A program made the translations under genes and the position numbers. Shown piece by piece: positions 10,439 to 21,471 of a stretch of 64,000 nucleotides of DNA. How positions within the stretch are numbered: the stretch's first letter is position 1; every line of letters starts with the position of its first letter. This DNA is from an uncultured Ramlibacter sp. (lineage in GTDB: Bacteria > Pseudomonadota > Gammaproteobacteria > Burkholderiales > Burkholderiaceae_C). The stretch covers positions 1-64,000 of the forward strand of contig NZ_CAKZHQ010000020.1 in the NCBI RefSeq assembly GCF_936925435.1, read 5' to 3'. The notes under the pieces were generated by a model that was given only the letters and a program-made list of their open reading frames with translations, was not told the DNA's origin and did no database searches.

Positions 10439-12747
10439 TGTGTCTCCTCGGGATTGCGGACGGGCGCAGCGGCCATGGCCTTCTCGCGCTCCAGGTTGCG
10501 TTCCAGCTGGCTCTTGCCGCTGATGTACTGCTTGGGCCAGGCAGCGCCGGTGTAGCCGATCTTCGCCGCTTCCAGCAGGGTCCAGGAGGGCGATGCCAGA
10601 TGCGGCCGTGCCACGGCGCAGAGGTCGGCGCGGCCGGCGGCGATGATGCTATTGACCTGGTCGGCGTCCGATATGGCGCCGACGGCGATGGTGGGAATGC
10701 CGGCCTCGTTGCGGATGCGGTCGGCAAACGGCGTCTGAAACATGCGGCCATAGACCGGCTTTTGCTGCTTGCTGACTTGGCCCGAGGAGCAGTCGATCAT
10801 GTCGGCGCCAGCCGCCTTGAAGGCCCGCGCGATCTCCACCGCGTCGTCCGGCGTGATGCCGCCCTCCACCCAGTCATGCGCCGAGATGCGCACCGACATG
10901 GGCTTGTCCTGCGGCCAGGCGGCGCGCATGGCGGCAAAGACCTCCAGCGGGTAGCGCAGGCGATTGGCCAGCGCGCCGCCGTAGGCATCGGTGCGCTGGT
11001 TGGTCAGGGGCGAGATGAAGCTGGAGAGCAGGTAGCCGTGGGCGCAGTGCAGTTCCAGCCAATCAAAGCCGGCCTGCGCCGCCAGTTGCGTGCTGCGCAC
11101 GAAGTCCTCGCGCACACTGTCCATGTCCTGGCGCGTCATGGCCTTGGACCAGTGGCTGATGCCATCCAGGTACTGCTGGGGCGATGCCGAGAGCAAAGCC
11201 CAGTTGCCCGAGGCCAGAGGTTTGTCCTCCCCGCCCTCCCAGGGCAGGCCGGTCGAGCCCTTGGCACCGGCGTGGCCTAACTGCATGGCGATCTTCGCGT
11301 CGCTGTTGGCGTGGACGAAATCGACCACGCGCTTCCAGCCCTGCATCTGCTCCTGGTTCCACAGGCCGGGGCAGCCGGGCGTGATGCGGGCGTCGGCCGA
11401 GGTGCAGGTCATCTCCGCCACCACCATGCCAGCGCCGCCCATGGCGCGCGCGCCCAGGTGCACCAGGTGGTAGTCGGCCGGTTGGCCGTCCACGCAGGAG
11501 TACTGCGCCATCGGCGACACGACGACACGGTTCTTCAGCGTGACGCCGCGCACCGTGTAGGGGGTGAACATGGGTGGCACACCCGGCTTGCCAGCCAGCC
11601 AGTCCTCATAGCCTTCCACAAAGGCCTTGTCGCGCAGGCGCAGGTTCTCGTGGCTGATGCGCTGGCTGCGGGTGAGCAATGAATAGGCAAACTGCTCGGG
11701 CGGCAGGCCGGCATAGCGTTCCACGTTCTCGAACCACTCGGTGGAGTTGCGTGCCGCGTTCTGGATCTTGAGCACCTCGACGCTGCGCAGAGCCTGGTAG
11801 TCCCGCAGCGCGCCGTCCAGATCACCGGGGTGCTTGGCGATGCTGCGCGCCAGCTCGATCGCATCTTCCAGCGCCAGCTTGGTGCCCGAGCCGATGGAGA
11901 AATGCGCTGTGTGGGCGGCGTCGCCCATCAGAACCACCGGCTGCTTGCCGTTGTGGTGGACCCAGGTCTTGCAGATCACGCGGGGGAAGCGGATCCATTG
12001 GGCCGAGCCGCGCAGATGGCTGGCGTTGGACATCAGCTTGTGGCCGTCCAGCGTGGAGGCAAAGAGCTTCTCGCACCAGGCGATGGCGTCTTCCTTCTCC
12101 ATGCTCTCCAGGCCAGCCTTGCGCCAGACCTCTTCCGGCGCCTCGACGATGAAGGTGGAGGTGTCTGCATCGAACTGGTAGGCATGGGCCTGGAACCAGC
12201 CGTGCTCGGTCTCTTCCAGGGCGAAAGTGAAGGCGTCGAACTTCTTGTGCGTGCCCAGCCAGACAAAGCGGCACTGGCGCAGGTCAACGTCGGGCTGGTA
12301 GCTGGCGGCGTACTTGCTGCGGATGCGGCTGTTCAGGCCGTCGCAGGCGATGATGAGGTCGGCATCCGGGTACTGCTCGTCGCCTTGCACATCGGTCTCG
12401 AACACCAGCTGGACGCCCAGCTCCTCGCAGCGTGCCTGCAGGATGTTGAGCAGGCGCTTGCGGCCTATGCCGCAGAAACCGTGGCCGCCCGAGACCATCT
12501 TGTGGCCGCGGATGTTGACCTCGATGTCGTCCCAGTGGTTGAAGGCGTCCAGGATCTGCTCCGCCGTCTGCGGGTCGGCCGCCTGCAGATTGCCCAGGGT
12601 CTGGTCGGAGAACACCACGCCCCAGCCGAAGGTGTCGTAGGGCTTGTTGCGCTCGACCACCGTGACCTGGTGGGCCGGGTTCTGCTTCTTCATCAGCAGC
12701 GCGAAATACAGGCCCGAGGGGCCGCCGCCAATGCAGACGATGTTCAT
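10435..12747 (-). CDS. 2-Aminobenzoyl-CoA monooxygenase/reductase-type bifunctional flavoprotein
   Basis: 770-residue fusion. Residues 1 to about 390 form an FAD monooxygenase with the dinucleotide motif GGGPSG at 7-12 and the [22 protein letters not shown] motif near 280. Residues from about 400 to 755 form an old-yellow-enzyme (NADH:flavin oxidoreductase) barrel with [46 protein letters not shown] and VGAISD. This architecture is that of the Azoarcus evansii enzyme that hydroxylates and reduces 2-aminobenzoyl-CoA; databases also name relatives salicylyl-CoA 5-hydroxylase. It is the first gene of the operon, and no CoA ligase is in the window. A divergent promoter region of 148 bp separates it from the esterase gene. 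Confidence 0.88.
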   Translation of the reverse strand: MNIVCIGGGPSGLYFALLMKKQNPAHQVTVVERNKPYDTFGWGVVFSDQTLGNLQAADPQTAEQILDAFNHWDDIEVNIRGHKMVSGGHGFCGIGRKRLLNILQARCEELGVQLVFETDVQGDEQYPDADLIIACDGLNSRIRSKYAASYQPDVDLRQCRFVWLGTHKKFDAFTFALEETEHGWFQAHAYQFDADTSTFIVEAPEEVWRKAGLESMEKEDAIAWCEKLFASTLDGHKLMSNASHLRGSAQWIRFPRVICKTWVHHNGKQPVVLMGDAAHTAHFSIGSGTKLALEDAIELARSIAKHPGDLDGALRDYQALRSVEVLKIQNAARNSTEWFENVERYAGLPPEQFAYSLLTRSQRISHENLRLRDKAFVEGYEDWLAGKPGVPPMFTPYTVRGVTLKNRVVVSPMAQYSCVDGQPADYHLVHLGARAMGGAGMVVAEMTCTSADARITPGCPGLWNQEQMQGWKRVVDFVHANSDAKIAMQLGHAGAKGSTGLPWEGGEDKPLASGNWALLSASPQQYLDGISHWSKAMTRQDMDSVREDFVRSTQLAAQAGFDWLELHCAHGYLLSSFISPLTNQRTDAYGGALANRLRYPLEVFAAMRAAWPQDKPMSVRISAHDWVEGGITPDDAVEIARAFKAAGADMIDCSSGQVSKQQKPVYGRMFQTPFADRIRNEAGIPTIAVGAISDADQVNSIIAAGRADLCAVARPHLASPSWTLLEAAKIGYTGAAWPKQYISGKSQLERNLEREKAMAAAPVRNPEETQ

Positions 12748-12895
12748 GCGCGCTCCAAAAAAGTACCGACCTATATATTTTAGGCTTAAAGCATCTGGGC
12801 GGCAAAGAATTCGTCACAAATGAGCTGGACGGGGCTTGTGATCCTGGTCAAATGCCCGATATGCTGCACTGCAACAATTAAACCGGAGCTCAGCA

Positions 12896-13993
12896 ATGGC
12901 AATCACAGCGGCGGATCTCATGCAGGCCACCCGGCTCACCAGCCAGGGCCGCCTGCTGGAGGCCACCCGTGCCATCCAGCGGGCCCTGGCGGGCCACCCC
13001 GAGCCCGAAGCGCCGAAGCCGCCGGCCGCCGGCGTCGCGGATGTCACGGATGTGACCTACCGCGAGGTCCAGCGCCCACCGTCGGACAAGGTTTCCGCAC
13101 CGTCCCTCCCCGCCGGGCGCAGCCAGGCCGCGCGCCCCTCTTCCTTCCTGCCGCACAGCTTTGACTTCGGCGGCGAGCGCCATCCCTACCACCTCTATGT
13201 CCCTTCCCGCTCCGAGGCCGACGGCAAGCTCCCCCTGGTGGTGATGCTGCACGGCTGCAAGCAGGACGCGGCTGACTTCGCCCGCGGCACGGCCATGAAC
13301 GCGCTGGGCGAGCAGGAGAAAGTACTGGTTCTGTACCCTGAACAGCTGCGCAAGGCCAATGGCATGGGCTGCTGGAACTGGTTCGAGCCCGGCCACCAGG
13401 GCCGTGGCGCCGGTGAGCCGGCCATGCTCGCCGCCCTGGTGCAGCAGGTTGCTGCCGAGCACGACGCCGATCCTGCGCGCATCTATGTGGCAGGCCTGTC
13501 CGCCGGCGGCGCCATGGCGGCGGTGCTGGGCCAGACCTATCCGGATGTGTTTGCCGCCGTCGGCATCCATTCCGGCCTGCCCGCCGGCGCGGCCCACGAC
13601 ATGCCCTCGGCTTTCAGCGCCATGCGCAAGGGCACGGGCTCACGTTCCACCAAGGCTGCGGCCGTCCCGACCATCGTTTTCCATGGCACGGCCGACAAGA
13701 CCGTGTCGTCGAAGAACGCGGACGCCATCGTCGATGGGCAACTGGCCGCATGGACCGCCCGGGGCACGCAGCTGGCAAGCAGCAAGCAGGCACAGGGCGC
13801 CGGTGCGCGGACCGCTGCCTGCACCCGCTGGCAGGATGGTGACAAAAAAAGCCTGCTGGAAAGCTGGTCGGTCGCGGCCAGCCCGCACGCCTGGTCCGGC
13901 GGCGATGCCTCGGGCTCTTTCACCGACCCGGCCGGTCCGGACGCGTCGGCGCAGATGCTGCGGTTCTTCCTGCAGCACCGGCAGCGCGGCTAG
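12896..13993 (+). CDS. PHB-depolymerase-family extracellular-type esterase
   Basis: 365-residue alpha/beta-hydrolase of the esterase PHB family (LpqC/feruloyl-esterase-like). The conserved block LPLVVMLHGCKQDAADFARGT (about 110-130) forms the oxyanion region, GLSAGGAMA holds the nucleophile serine near residue 202, and IVFHGTADKTV carries the acid region. SPHAWSGG supplies the likely histidine. About 85 N-terminal residues are proline/alanine-rich with no clear signal peptide. It is divergent from the aminobenzoyl-CoA operon, and its stop overlaps the pirin stop on the other strand by three bases. Confidence 0.88.
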   Translation: MAITAADLMQATRLTSQGRLLEATRAIQRALAGHPEPEAPKPPAAGVADVTDVTYREVQRPPSDKVSAPSLPAGRSQAARPSSFLPHSFDFGGERHPYHLYVPSRSEADGKLPLVVMLHGCKQDAADFARGTAMNALGEQEKVLVLYPEQLRKANGMGCWNWFEPGHQGRGAGEPAMLAALVQQVAAEHDADPARIYVAGLSAGGAMAAVLGQTYPDVFAAVGIHSGLPAGAAHDMPSAFSAMRKGTGSRSTKAAAVPTIVFHGTADKTVSSKNADAIVDGQLAAWTARGTQLASSKQAQGAGARTAACTRWQDGDKKSLLESWSVAASPHAWSGGDASGSFTDPAGPDASAQMLRFFLQHRQRG

Positions 13994-14868
13994 GCAGCGG
14001 CTGCAGTGATGCGGCCCATGCGGCCGGCCTTGAAGTCGGCAAAGGCCTGGTGGATCTGCTCTTCGGTGTTCATCACAAAGGGGCCGTAGCCCACCACCGG
14101 CTCATCGATCGGCTCACCCGACAGCAGCAGCACCGTGGCATCCTGCACGGCCTGGACACGCAGCAGGTCGCCGGCGCGCTCCATCACCGCCATTTCAACT
14201 TCGCCCACCACCTGCTCGCTGCCGCCGGCGCGGATCGCGCCTTTGAGCACCATCAGCGCCGTGGTGTGGCCTTCGGGCAGTTTGAACTCCACCGGCTGGC
14301 CCGCCTTCAGGCGCAGATCCCAGACGTTCATCGGCGTGAAGGTGCGCGTGGGACCGCGCGCCCCACCGTACTCGCCCGCGATGACGCGCACCGAGCCTGA
14401 GCCCTGCGGCAGGTCGACCTTGGGGATGGTGGCGTCGGTGATGCCCTGGTAGCCGGGCGCGGCCATCTTGTCCCTGGCCGGCAGGTTGACCCAAAGCTGG
14501 ACCATCTCGAACGGCCCGCCACGGCGTGCGTAATCCGGGCCGTGGTATTCCTCGTGCACGAGGCCCGAACCGGCCGTCATCCACTGCACATCGCCAGGGC
14601 CGATGGTGCCGCCGCCGCCGGCCGAATCGCGGTGCGAAACCTCGCCCTCGTAGACGATGGTCACGGTCTCGAAGCCGCGGTGCGGATGTTGACCCACGCC
14701 GCGCTGATGTGTGGTCGGCGCGAAGCTGGTGGGCGCTGCGTAGTCCAGCAGCAGGAAAGGCGACAGGGCCTGCGGCGTGTCGTTGTAGGAAAAGATTTTC
14801 TGCACCGGGAAACCGTCGCCAACCCAGTGGTGGTCCTGGCTGCGGCGGATGGACACCAGCTTCTTCAT
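13990..14868 (-). CDS. Pirin family protein
   Basis: 292-residue bicupin of the pirin family. The N-terminal cupin carries the metal-ligand set H61, H63 (HPHRGFETVTIVYEGEVSHRD), H105 and E107 (SGLVHEEY); the C-terminal cupin is degenerate. Bacterial pirins have been reported as quercetinases or as modulators of partner enzymes, so the function here is open. The start at 14868 is set by AAGGAG seven bases upstream; the upstream in-frame ATG at 14940 lacks a ribosome site. Convergent with the esterase gene. Confidence 0.88.
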   Translation of the reverse strand: MKKLVSIRRSQDHHWVGDGFPVQKIFSYNDTPQALSPFLLLDYAAPTSFAPTTHQRGVGQHPHRGFETVTIVYEGEVSHRDSAGGGGTIGPGDVQWMTAGSGLVHEEYHGPDYARRGGPFEMVQLWVNLPARDKMAAPGYQGITDATIPKVDLPQGSGSVRVIAGEYGGARGPTRTFTPMNVWDLRLKAGQPVEFKLPEGHTTALMVLKGAIRAGGSEQVVGEVEMAVMERAGDLLRVQAVQDATVLLLSGEPIDEPVVGYGPFVMNTEEQIHQAFADFKAGRMGRITAAAA

Positions 14869-14958
14869 GGATAACTCCTTGTCAGAGCTGCAGATGGGGA
14901 TGACGGAGCCCATCCACCAGGGCAGGATTTCAGGAAACACTGTCCCGCCAGCGGGACG

Positions 14959-15948
<990 letters not shown>

Positions 15949-16001
15949 AAGGAAAATAACTTCTTCATCGTGCCATAAAACAAGTCGTGTGCGATAAAAA
16001 G

Positions 16002-16019
16002 TGCACACGAAGTGCACAG
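16002..16019 (+). promoter_or_regulatory. Candidate integrase arm-type sites, left end
   Basis: TGCACAC (16002-16008) and TGCACAG (16013-16019) start 11 bases apart, and another TGCACAC lies at 16069-16075 just before the integrase start. The same 11-base-spaced pair occurs at the right end (60178-60195). Confidence 0.5.
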
Positions 16020-16076
16020 GAAGTACATCTCAAAGCCATAATCGATACACGATTTGTCACACATGGAGTGCACACG

Positions 16077-17129
16077 TTGCCCACTTTTCAGAAGCTCCCA
16101 AGCGGCAAGTGGAGGGTTCAGGTCCGGAAAGCAGGACTTTACCGCGCGGCCACTTTCCCCACTAAGCGGGAGGCCCGGGACTGGGCGGTTGTCGTCGAGA
16201 GCCAGGCCCACCACATCGCCGCGGGGGGATTCGCCCCCGTACCCAAAGAGGCTACCTTCGCTGATCTTGTGGAGAAGTACCGTGGCAGCCACGGCCGCAT
16301 TCCTGGGAAGACGAAGGCTGCCACCCTGGACATGTTGGTCCGCGAGCTAGGCAAGATACGGCTCGGCGCGCTGAATGCAGTTGTTCTGCGTGACTTCATC
16401 GATCGACGGGTAAAGGCCGGCGCCGGCGGCGTCACAGTCGCCGGTGATCTATCTTTCCTGTCTGCGGTACTGAAGTGGGGCCGGCACGCCCGGCAGTTGG
16501 ACATTAACGACAGGCTGGCAGTAGAGGCGCGCGCCAGTCTGAAGGTGCGCGGCCTGGACACCCGCAGCAAGGAGCGATCGCGCGAACCCGCGGACTCTGA
16601 ACTGCAGCGTCTGTTCGAGTATTGGCAGGCCAACCCGCGCCAGCGTATCGACATGCCCTTGCTCTGTCGGGTCGCGCTGGCTACGGGCATGCGGCAAAAC
16701 GAAATCTGCTCACTGGCGGTCGAAGACGTTGACCGCCAGCGTCGCACCGTGATCATTCGGGATCGCAAGGACCCGCAGCAGAAGCATGGAAATGATCAGG
16801 TGGTTCCCCTGCTGCCCGACGCATGGGCGATCATAGAGCCGCTGTTGGAGAACCGTGAGCTAGGCTCAATCTTTGGAGTGCGTGCAGCCTCAGTCTCATC
16901 GGCATTCACGCGCGCCTGTCAAAAGGTGACGCCGCCGATCATTGATCTGCACTTCCACGATCTTCGGCATCGCGCGACGGCGCAGTTCTTCCGCATGGGA
17001 CTGGACATTCCGCGTGTAGCACTGCTCACCGGGCATAAGACCTGGGCGATGCTCAAGCGCTACACCAACATCAAGCCGGAGGACGTGCACTCGGCGATTG
17101 AGAAACGAGCCCTGACGTTTCAGGCTTGA
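16077..17129 (+). CDS. dusA-associated tyrosine recombinase (integrase)
   Basis: 350-residue integrase from the TTG at 16077 (reads PTFQKLPSGKWRVQVRKAG), which has GGAG eight bases upstream. The open frame continues to 15987, but that start has no ribosome site. The N-terminal arm-binding region is followed by a SAM-like core-binding domain (about 75-160) and the catalytic domain, where the tetrad is visible: R in ATGMRQNEIC, H-x-x-R in HDLRHRAT, H in LLTGHK and Y in LKRYTN. It sits 128 bases from the dusA start and points into the island, as expected for integrases that target dusA 5' ends. It should mediate excision and integration at the cores at 15898 and 60237. Confidence 0.93.
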   Translation: MPTFQKLPSGKWRVQVRKAGLYRAATFPTKREARDWAVVVESQAHHIAAGGFAPVPKEATFADLVEKYRGSHGRIPGKTKAATLDMLVRELGKIRLGALNAVVLRDFIDRRVKAGAGGVTVAGDLSFLSAVLKWGRHARQLDINDRLAVEARASLKVRGLDTRSKERSREPADSELQRLFEYWQANPRQRIDMPLLCRVALATGMRQNEICSLAVEDVDRQRRTVIIRDRKDPQQKHGNDQVVPLLPDAWAIIEPLLENRELGSIFGVRAASVSSAFTRACQKVTPPIIDLHFHDLRHRATAQFFRMGLDIPRVALLTGHKTWAMLKRYTNIKPEDVHSAIEKRALTFQA

Positions 17130-17282
17130 GAAGTCGCCTGCATTGCCGAGCGCAGCAAAGGCAAAAGCTGCCCGTGGCACATCCGGGGCGTGAGGGACAA
17201 TAAAGTAGCGCCTACGCTGATCTCCGGAACGCCGCGCCTGACAGGCAAGCGCGGCTCCTCAACGGGTTGTGCTAGCTAGACC

Positions 17283-18344
17283 ATGAACGAAGACAAATCA
17301 GAGACCTCCACTACTGCCCCTCATACCCGAGACCTAGACGAAGTCTCCTATCTCATTGGGCGCATCGCAATAGAGCGCCCCGATGTTTTTAGTCGGACCA
17401 TGGCCAGTTGGTACCTAAACAACGAGATGCCCGAGGACGAGCTGTTTCGCAGTTGGGCCGACCTAACCCACGAATCCCCCAGACCTCCATTCGCCCAGGT
17501 CAATGACCGGAGGCTCGCAGCCGAGCTGATAGCGGAGGCTTCAGAAGGTCCGTCCCCTCCGCTCGACGAAGATTTCGTGTCCTTATACAACTTCGTGTGG
17601 CGGGAAGCGCGTGACGCGCTGCGCATGAGCTCTATCCAATACCACTACCAAATTGAGTTGATGGACAGTAGGTTTGGCCGGCGCGTTCCGAAGCATGACG
17701 CTCGAATCCTCACCCCCTTGACAGAAATGGCAGTCCTGCTGGAGGAGGCCCACAGTGCTTTGGGCATGTTCGTTAACGATCCCGCATGGTTCGTACGCAA
17801 TGGGCTGCCGCTATACAGGCAGGGTCCGGACGACACATACACCCTCGCCGACAACAGCGACCCGGTCGTGCAGTTCCTGCTGATCGGGCGCCAGCTCGAA
17901 GCAAAACTCCCGCCGGAGCCTCTTCCAGACTGGATGGATGACGTGTTCATCAAAGTTCACGACAAGCAAGCGCATGACTGGATGTTCGCCGGTCCGGACT
18001 GCTACGAGCTGACAGGAGATGCACATCTGATGCGTCGGCGAGCGCTGAGGCGTCACCTAGAGCTCCCCGAGGCCACGAGCAAAGACGAGAAACCCGCTGC
18101 CGGCACCCCAGTCTCAGACTACCTCCGACCGGATCATCCTCGCTACACGCCCAAGTTGGCCGCAGCGGTGCATGCGTGGGAGGCCGTCACCGAACCCCTG
18201 CCCGGTAGCACCACGAAGCAAAGCCTAGAGAAGTGGCTTACAGAGAACGCTAGCCGGTTCGACCTCTCCGGCAAGGCCATTGGGGAATGTGCGGCCGTCT
18301 CCAACTGGATGACAAAGGGCGGCGCGCCGAAGACACCTGGGTAA
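17283..18344 (+). CDS. Hypothetical island protein
   Basis: 353 residues, acidic at the N-terminus, no signal peptide or membrane segment, and no recognised domain. The C-terminal 55 residues (STTKQSLEKWL...IGECAAVSNWMTKGGAPKTP) follow a pattern I associate with hypothetical proteins on phages and islands, ending in a WxxKGGAPKTP-like tail. It lies between the integrase and a small excisionase-like gene, the usual place for island accessory proteins. The function is not assigned. Confidence 0.7.
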   Translation: MNEDKSETSTTAPHTRDLDEVSYLIGRIAIERPDVFSRTMASWYLNNEMPEDELFRSWADLTHESPRPPFAQVNDRRLAAELIAEASEGPSPPLDEDFVSLYNFVWREARDALRMSSIQYHYQIELMDSRFGRRVPKHDARILTPLTEMAVLLEEAHSALGMFVNDPAWFVRNGLPLYRQGPDDTYTLADNSDPVVQFLLIGRQLEAKLPPEPLPDWMDDVFIKVHDKQAHDWMFAGPDCYELTGDAHLMRRRALRRHLELPEATSKDEKPAAGTPVSDYLRPDHPRYTPKLAAAVHAWEAVTEPLPGSTTKQSLEKWLTENASRFDLSGKAIGECAAVSNWMTKGGAPKTPG

Positions 18345-18476
18345 CCTACCCACCCTTTCCCTCGAACCTCGGGTCAGGTTTTCATGCCGGACGCCGAGGT
18401 TTTCTACGTTTGGAGAGCTATCCGGCAGAGCCACTGACGCTGATATTCGGTCATCAAATGTACCGATGAGGCAGGA

Positions 18477-18737
18477 ATGGCTTCCCCCGACGACACAAAC
18501 GTTTATCCCTCGCGCATTCAAGAGCTGGCGCAGTCCCTGGACTGCTTTACCGAAGAAGACGTCTGCACGCTCTGCAAGGTCACTTTCGGAACTTTGGAGG
18601 CATGGCGCAAGAGGCATAAGGGCCCCGCCTACTCTCGCATTGGCAATCGCGTCCTCTACCCGCGAGCGGGCGTCCGCGAGTTTCTCGACCGCCAGGTGCG
18701 CGATCGCTCCGCCAGCGCTGCGAGGACCGCTCTGTGA
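18477..18737 (+). CDS. Small helix-turn-helix protein, excisionase-like
   Basis: 86 residues with a MerR/AlpA-style winged-helix segment: FTEEDVCTLCKVTFGTLEAWRKRHKGPAYSRIGNRVLYPRAGVREFLDRQ (about residues 24-73). Such proteins serve as recombination directionality factors or regulators next to tyrosine integrases. AGGA (18470-18473) lies three to four bases before the ATG, which is a short spacing. The TGA overlaps a downstream GTG, suggesting coupling to the next small ORF. Confidence 0.75.
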   Translation: MASPDDTNVYPSRIQELAQSLDCFTEEDVCTLCKVTFGTLEAWRKRHKGPAYSRIGNRVLYPRAGVREFLDRQVRDRSASAARTAL

Positions 18738-18898
18738 CTGGCTCCCATGTGTTTGCGCTCACAACCGGAACTTGCTCTGTGCACTCGTGGGGCCCCAGTT
18801 TCCGTTCTCCTGACCTCGCCGCCCTGGCCACATCCGCGCAACAGATAACGAGTTTCCATTTGAGCATGAAGACTTCGCCCTGGAAGTGCAACGAGTGA
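18734..18898 (+). CDS. Possible 54-residue coupled ORF
   Basis: Starts with GTG overlapping the previous stop (GTGA at 18734-18737) and ends with TGA overlapping a GTG that is a plausible start of the next gene (GTGA at 18895-18898). The product (MTGSHVFALTTGTC...) has no recognisable domain. The double GTGA coupling is the only support. Confidence 0.35.
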   Translation: MTGSHVFALTTGTCSVHSWGPSFRSPDLAALATSAQQITSFHLSMKTSPWKCNE

Positions 18899-19695
18899 GC
18901 AACCGAGTGACGAACCTCTGTCGCCCACTGGCGATGAGCCCCGCCCGTAAGGGCGTTCTCATGGCGTTCGCAGACCGCGCTGACGATGCCGGCTTCTGCT
19001 GGCCATCTTTGCCTTGGATCTGCGAGTGGACCTGTCTGAGTCGGACGGCCGTTATCCAGGCCACGAAGGCCTTGGAAAGTTGCGGAGTTATCAGGGTGGA
19101 CAGGGTGAAGGGGCGCAACAACAGGGTGACCTTGCTCCTCGATGCCATCCGAAGCCAGTATGCCGCGCGTACCGGTGCGGGAGAGACCCTACCCCGTACG
19201 GCAGACGCACCCCCACCCGTACGCGAGACGCACGGGAGCGGTGCGGTTGGCGCACCCGAGACACCAGCACATCCAGAAGACATCAAAAAACAGGAGAAAG
19301 AGCAACGCTCAGCACCAAAGCACCGCATCCCTGAGGACTGGAGGCCGGACGCGAAGTTGCATGCGTGGGCATGTGAGAAGCGACCAGACCTGGACCTGGT
19401 GACCGTGATTGAAAACTTCCGCGACCACTATCTCGCGACCGTCGAGCTGCGCACAAGTTGGGATGTCAGCTTCCGCTCCTGGGTTATTCGGGAGCGCGGG
19501 AGCGCAGCGCACGCTGGCGCAGCGGCCCCTGGTTCTCCGCGGCCCTACATCGATGCGAACGAGACAGCGCGAATGCTCGCCACCCGAGACCGTCACGCGG
19601 TGCCGCCGCCAGTCGAGATCCGCCAGAGGATTGATCAATTGCTAAGCACTCGGCACAGGCAACCCATTAACCGCGACGTCAGCAAGGAGGGTTAA
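18895..19695 (+). CDS. Replication-type helix-turn-helix protein with DnaT-like C-terminus
   Basis: About 266 residues. The first 85 form a winged helix typical of phage/plasmid replication proteins (KGVLMAFADRADDAGFCWPSLPWICEWTCLSRTAVIQATKALESCGVIRV). A low-complexity linker rich in Pro, Glu and Lys follows. The segment IPEDWRPDAKLHAWACEKRPDLDLVTVIENFRDHY...WDVSFRSWV resembles the DnaT DNA-binding domain used in primosome loading. It suggests that the island can replicate or once could. The start could be GTG 18886 or 18895; the latter overlaps the upstream stop. Confidence 0.72.
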   Translation: MSNRVTNLCRPLAMSPARKGVLMAFADRADDAGFCWPSLPWICEWTCLSRTAVIQATKALESCGVIRVDRVKGRNNRVTLLLDAIRSQYAARTGAGETLPRTADAPPPVRETHGSGAVGAPETPAHPEDIKKQEKEQRSAPKHRIPEDWRPDAKLHAWACEKRPDLDLVTVIENFRDHYLATVELRTSWDVSFRSWVIRERGSAAHAGAAAPGSPRPYIDANETARMLATRDRHAVPPPVEIRQRIDQLLSTRHRQPINRDVSKEG

Positions 19696-19876
19696 CTCGA
19701 TGTGCCCATTCCATGACAGAACAGCAGTCGTGAGCACCAAGTTTCCCCATCAGACACGAGCACGTGCACCCCCCGTAGGTTCTTTGGGGGCTAGGCGCCC
19801 TGAGGGTAATTTCGCCCCCGACGGTTTCCTAGTGAGTGGATTTTCTAATTGCTTGACAGTTGACAAAGGAGCTCAA

Positions 19877-20158
19877 ATGAGTGGAGTGTGGTCCGCAGTT
19901 GTGATGGAGCATTACCCGAGCGGCGGTGGTGAATACCTGCTTGCCTTGGTACTTGCAGATAGCGCCGACGAAATGGGGTATGTCACCATCGAAACGACTC
20001 TCGAATTCCTGCGCTTTTCGCGCTTAACTGAAGCGGGTTTTCATCGGGCGTTGGCAAAGATGAAAGCGAAAGGTTGGCTCATCCTGATCGATGCTAGCGA
20101 GTGCTGGTACCAGCTGCGAAACCCAGGGGGGCCCCGTCGCAAGAAGCAGAAAAAGTAA
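19877..20158 (+). CDS. Small winged-helix protein
   Basis: 93 residues from an ATG with AAAGGAG eight bases upstream. The sequence LALVLADSADEMGYVTIETTLEFLRFSRLTEAGFHRALAKMKAKGWLILID is a winged helix related to the one in the preceding replication-like protein; the tail is basic (GPRRKKQKK). Probably a DNA-binding accessory of the island replication/maintenance unit. Confidence 0.65.
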   Translation: MSGVWSAVVMEHYPSGGGEYLLALVLADSADEMGYVTIETTLEFLRFSRLTEAGFHRALAKMKAKGWLILIDASECWYQLRNPGGPRRKKQKK

Positions 20159-20217
20159 TCTGCGCATCAAGCTCCGCCCGCCCAGACCGATCAACTAGCG
20201 GGTGGATCCACGCCGTG

Positions 20218-20242
20218 ACCGCCGGATGAACAATCCGGCGGT
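20218..20242. terminator. Perfect 10-bp stem-loop after the replication-like gene block
   Basis: ACCGCCGGAT (20218-20227) pairs perfectly with ATCCGGCGGT (20233-20242) around GAACA. No T-run follows, so it is either a Rho-type pause hairpin or a structured repeat. The rest of 20159-20559 shows no convincing gene. Confidence 0.45.
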
Positions 20243-20559
20243 GACGTCCGCTCTCGCCATCCAAAACAGACGTTGTAGCGCTATCAGACCAGACAGGGCC
20301 AATCCTCAAAAAAGGCAATCGCCGATCGACCCGGGTGCATGCGAGCCGTACTGCCCATTGAGACACCGAATGAGTAGAGGTAAATAGGGCGAAGGAAGGA
20401 GGTTCAGAAGCTGGTCCTGCTCCAAAGTGGGCGCTCTGCTGAACATCCGGGAAAGAAGTTATGCCGAAGGCGCCAACGCTTGATCCTTGGGCCGCCTTCA
20501 CTTCTGACCTCAATCCACATCGCAGACGCCCTTCAACCTCCAAAACGACTGGCCCGAAC

Positions 20560-21027
20560 ATGGAAACCCGCCCCCCTTTGCCCCCATTTTCACGCGACAC
20601 TGCCGTGCAAAAGATTCGCCTGGCCGAAGACGGCTGGAACACACGCGATCCTGCGCGCGTGGCGCTGGCCTACAGCGAGGACACTCACTGGCGCAACCGA
20701 TCGGAGTTCCTGTCAGGACGACAGGCCGCGCAGTCCCTCCTTCAGCGCAAGTGGCAGCGCGAGCTGGACTACCGACTGATCAAGGAGCTATGGGCTTTCG
20801 AGGCGCACCGGATCGCGGTTCGGTTCGCGTACGAATGGCATGACGACTCCATGAACTGGTACCGGAGCTACGGCAACGAGAACTGGGAGTTCAACGCGTT
20901 CGGTCTGATGATTCACCGGCACGCGAGCATCAATGACCTGCCCATCACCCAGGCAGATCGGAAGTTTCACTGGCCCCTCGGCCGGCGGCCGGACGAGCAC
21001 CCCGGCTTGACTGAACTCGGCTTGTAA
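20560..21027 (+). CDS. DUF1348 / nuclear transport factor 2-like (SnoaL-type) protein
   Basis: 155 residues from [10 protein letters not shown], the usual start and length of this family; the frame is open from 20461. The protein is a single NTF2-like cone: [40 protein letters not shown], then [14 protein letters not shown] and [13 protein letters not shown]. Members are small cytoplasmic proteins of uncertain enzymatic role, often near oxidoreductase or stress genes. It stands alone and opens the cargo region of the island. Confidence 0.85.
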   Translation: METRPPLPPFSRDTAVQKIRLAEDGWNTRDPARVALAYSEDTHWRNRSEFLSGRQAAQSLLQRKWQRELDYRLIKELWAFEAHRIAVRFAYEWHDDSMNWYRSYGNENWEFNAFGLMIHRHASINDLPITQADRKFHWPLGRRPDEHPGLTELGL

Positions 21028-21471
21028 GCCGGTCCTCTAAGGTCATCCAGCCATCAATCCGAGCCGAATCCGTTGCCCGGTCATCCTCGCGGCTAGTGTG
21101 TAAGTCTGCCAGCGCCGTGCGAATTCTCGGCGCGCTCGGTTGGAGACGTTTCGCGGTGAGTGGCTTTCCTCGACCGTGCTAGCGTCCTGCGCGGACGGAT
21201 TTGGAAAAGCTGACCTAAACGAAGTGATCGACGAAGCCATCAAGCTCGGCGACTCGATGTGAAGCACATGCGCGTTTCACGAGGCACAACCGAATCTGCA
21301 AGGCAAGGCACGGCAGACATCAAAAGTCCTTCTGCCAGAGCGGCTACCTGAGGCCTAGGCGAGACAAGCAACCTGATCGAAAGGGGGTGTCAACCATGAC
21401 CGCACATGACGACCATGAGAGCAGCCTGTGGGATTTGCCCGCCGGCATGACACCGACTCCAAGGAGATCCT
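21028..21471. other. Gene-free stretch
   Basis: No supportable ORF. Around 21200-21250 an in-frame string (GKADLNEVIDEAIKLGDSM, then stop) looks like the end of a decayed gene. An AAGGAG-like site at 21460-21467 serves the next gene. Confidence 0.4.

Noticed and set aside
10432..12783. Several long plus-strand frames opposite the monooxygenase/reductase
   Set aside because: Explained by strong codon bias of the true minus-strand gene.
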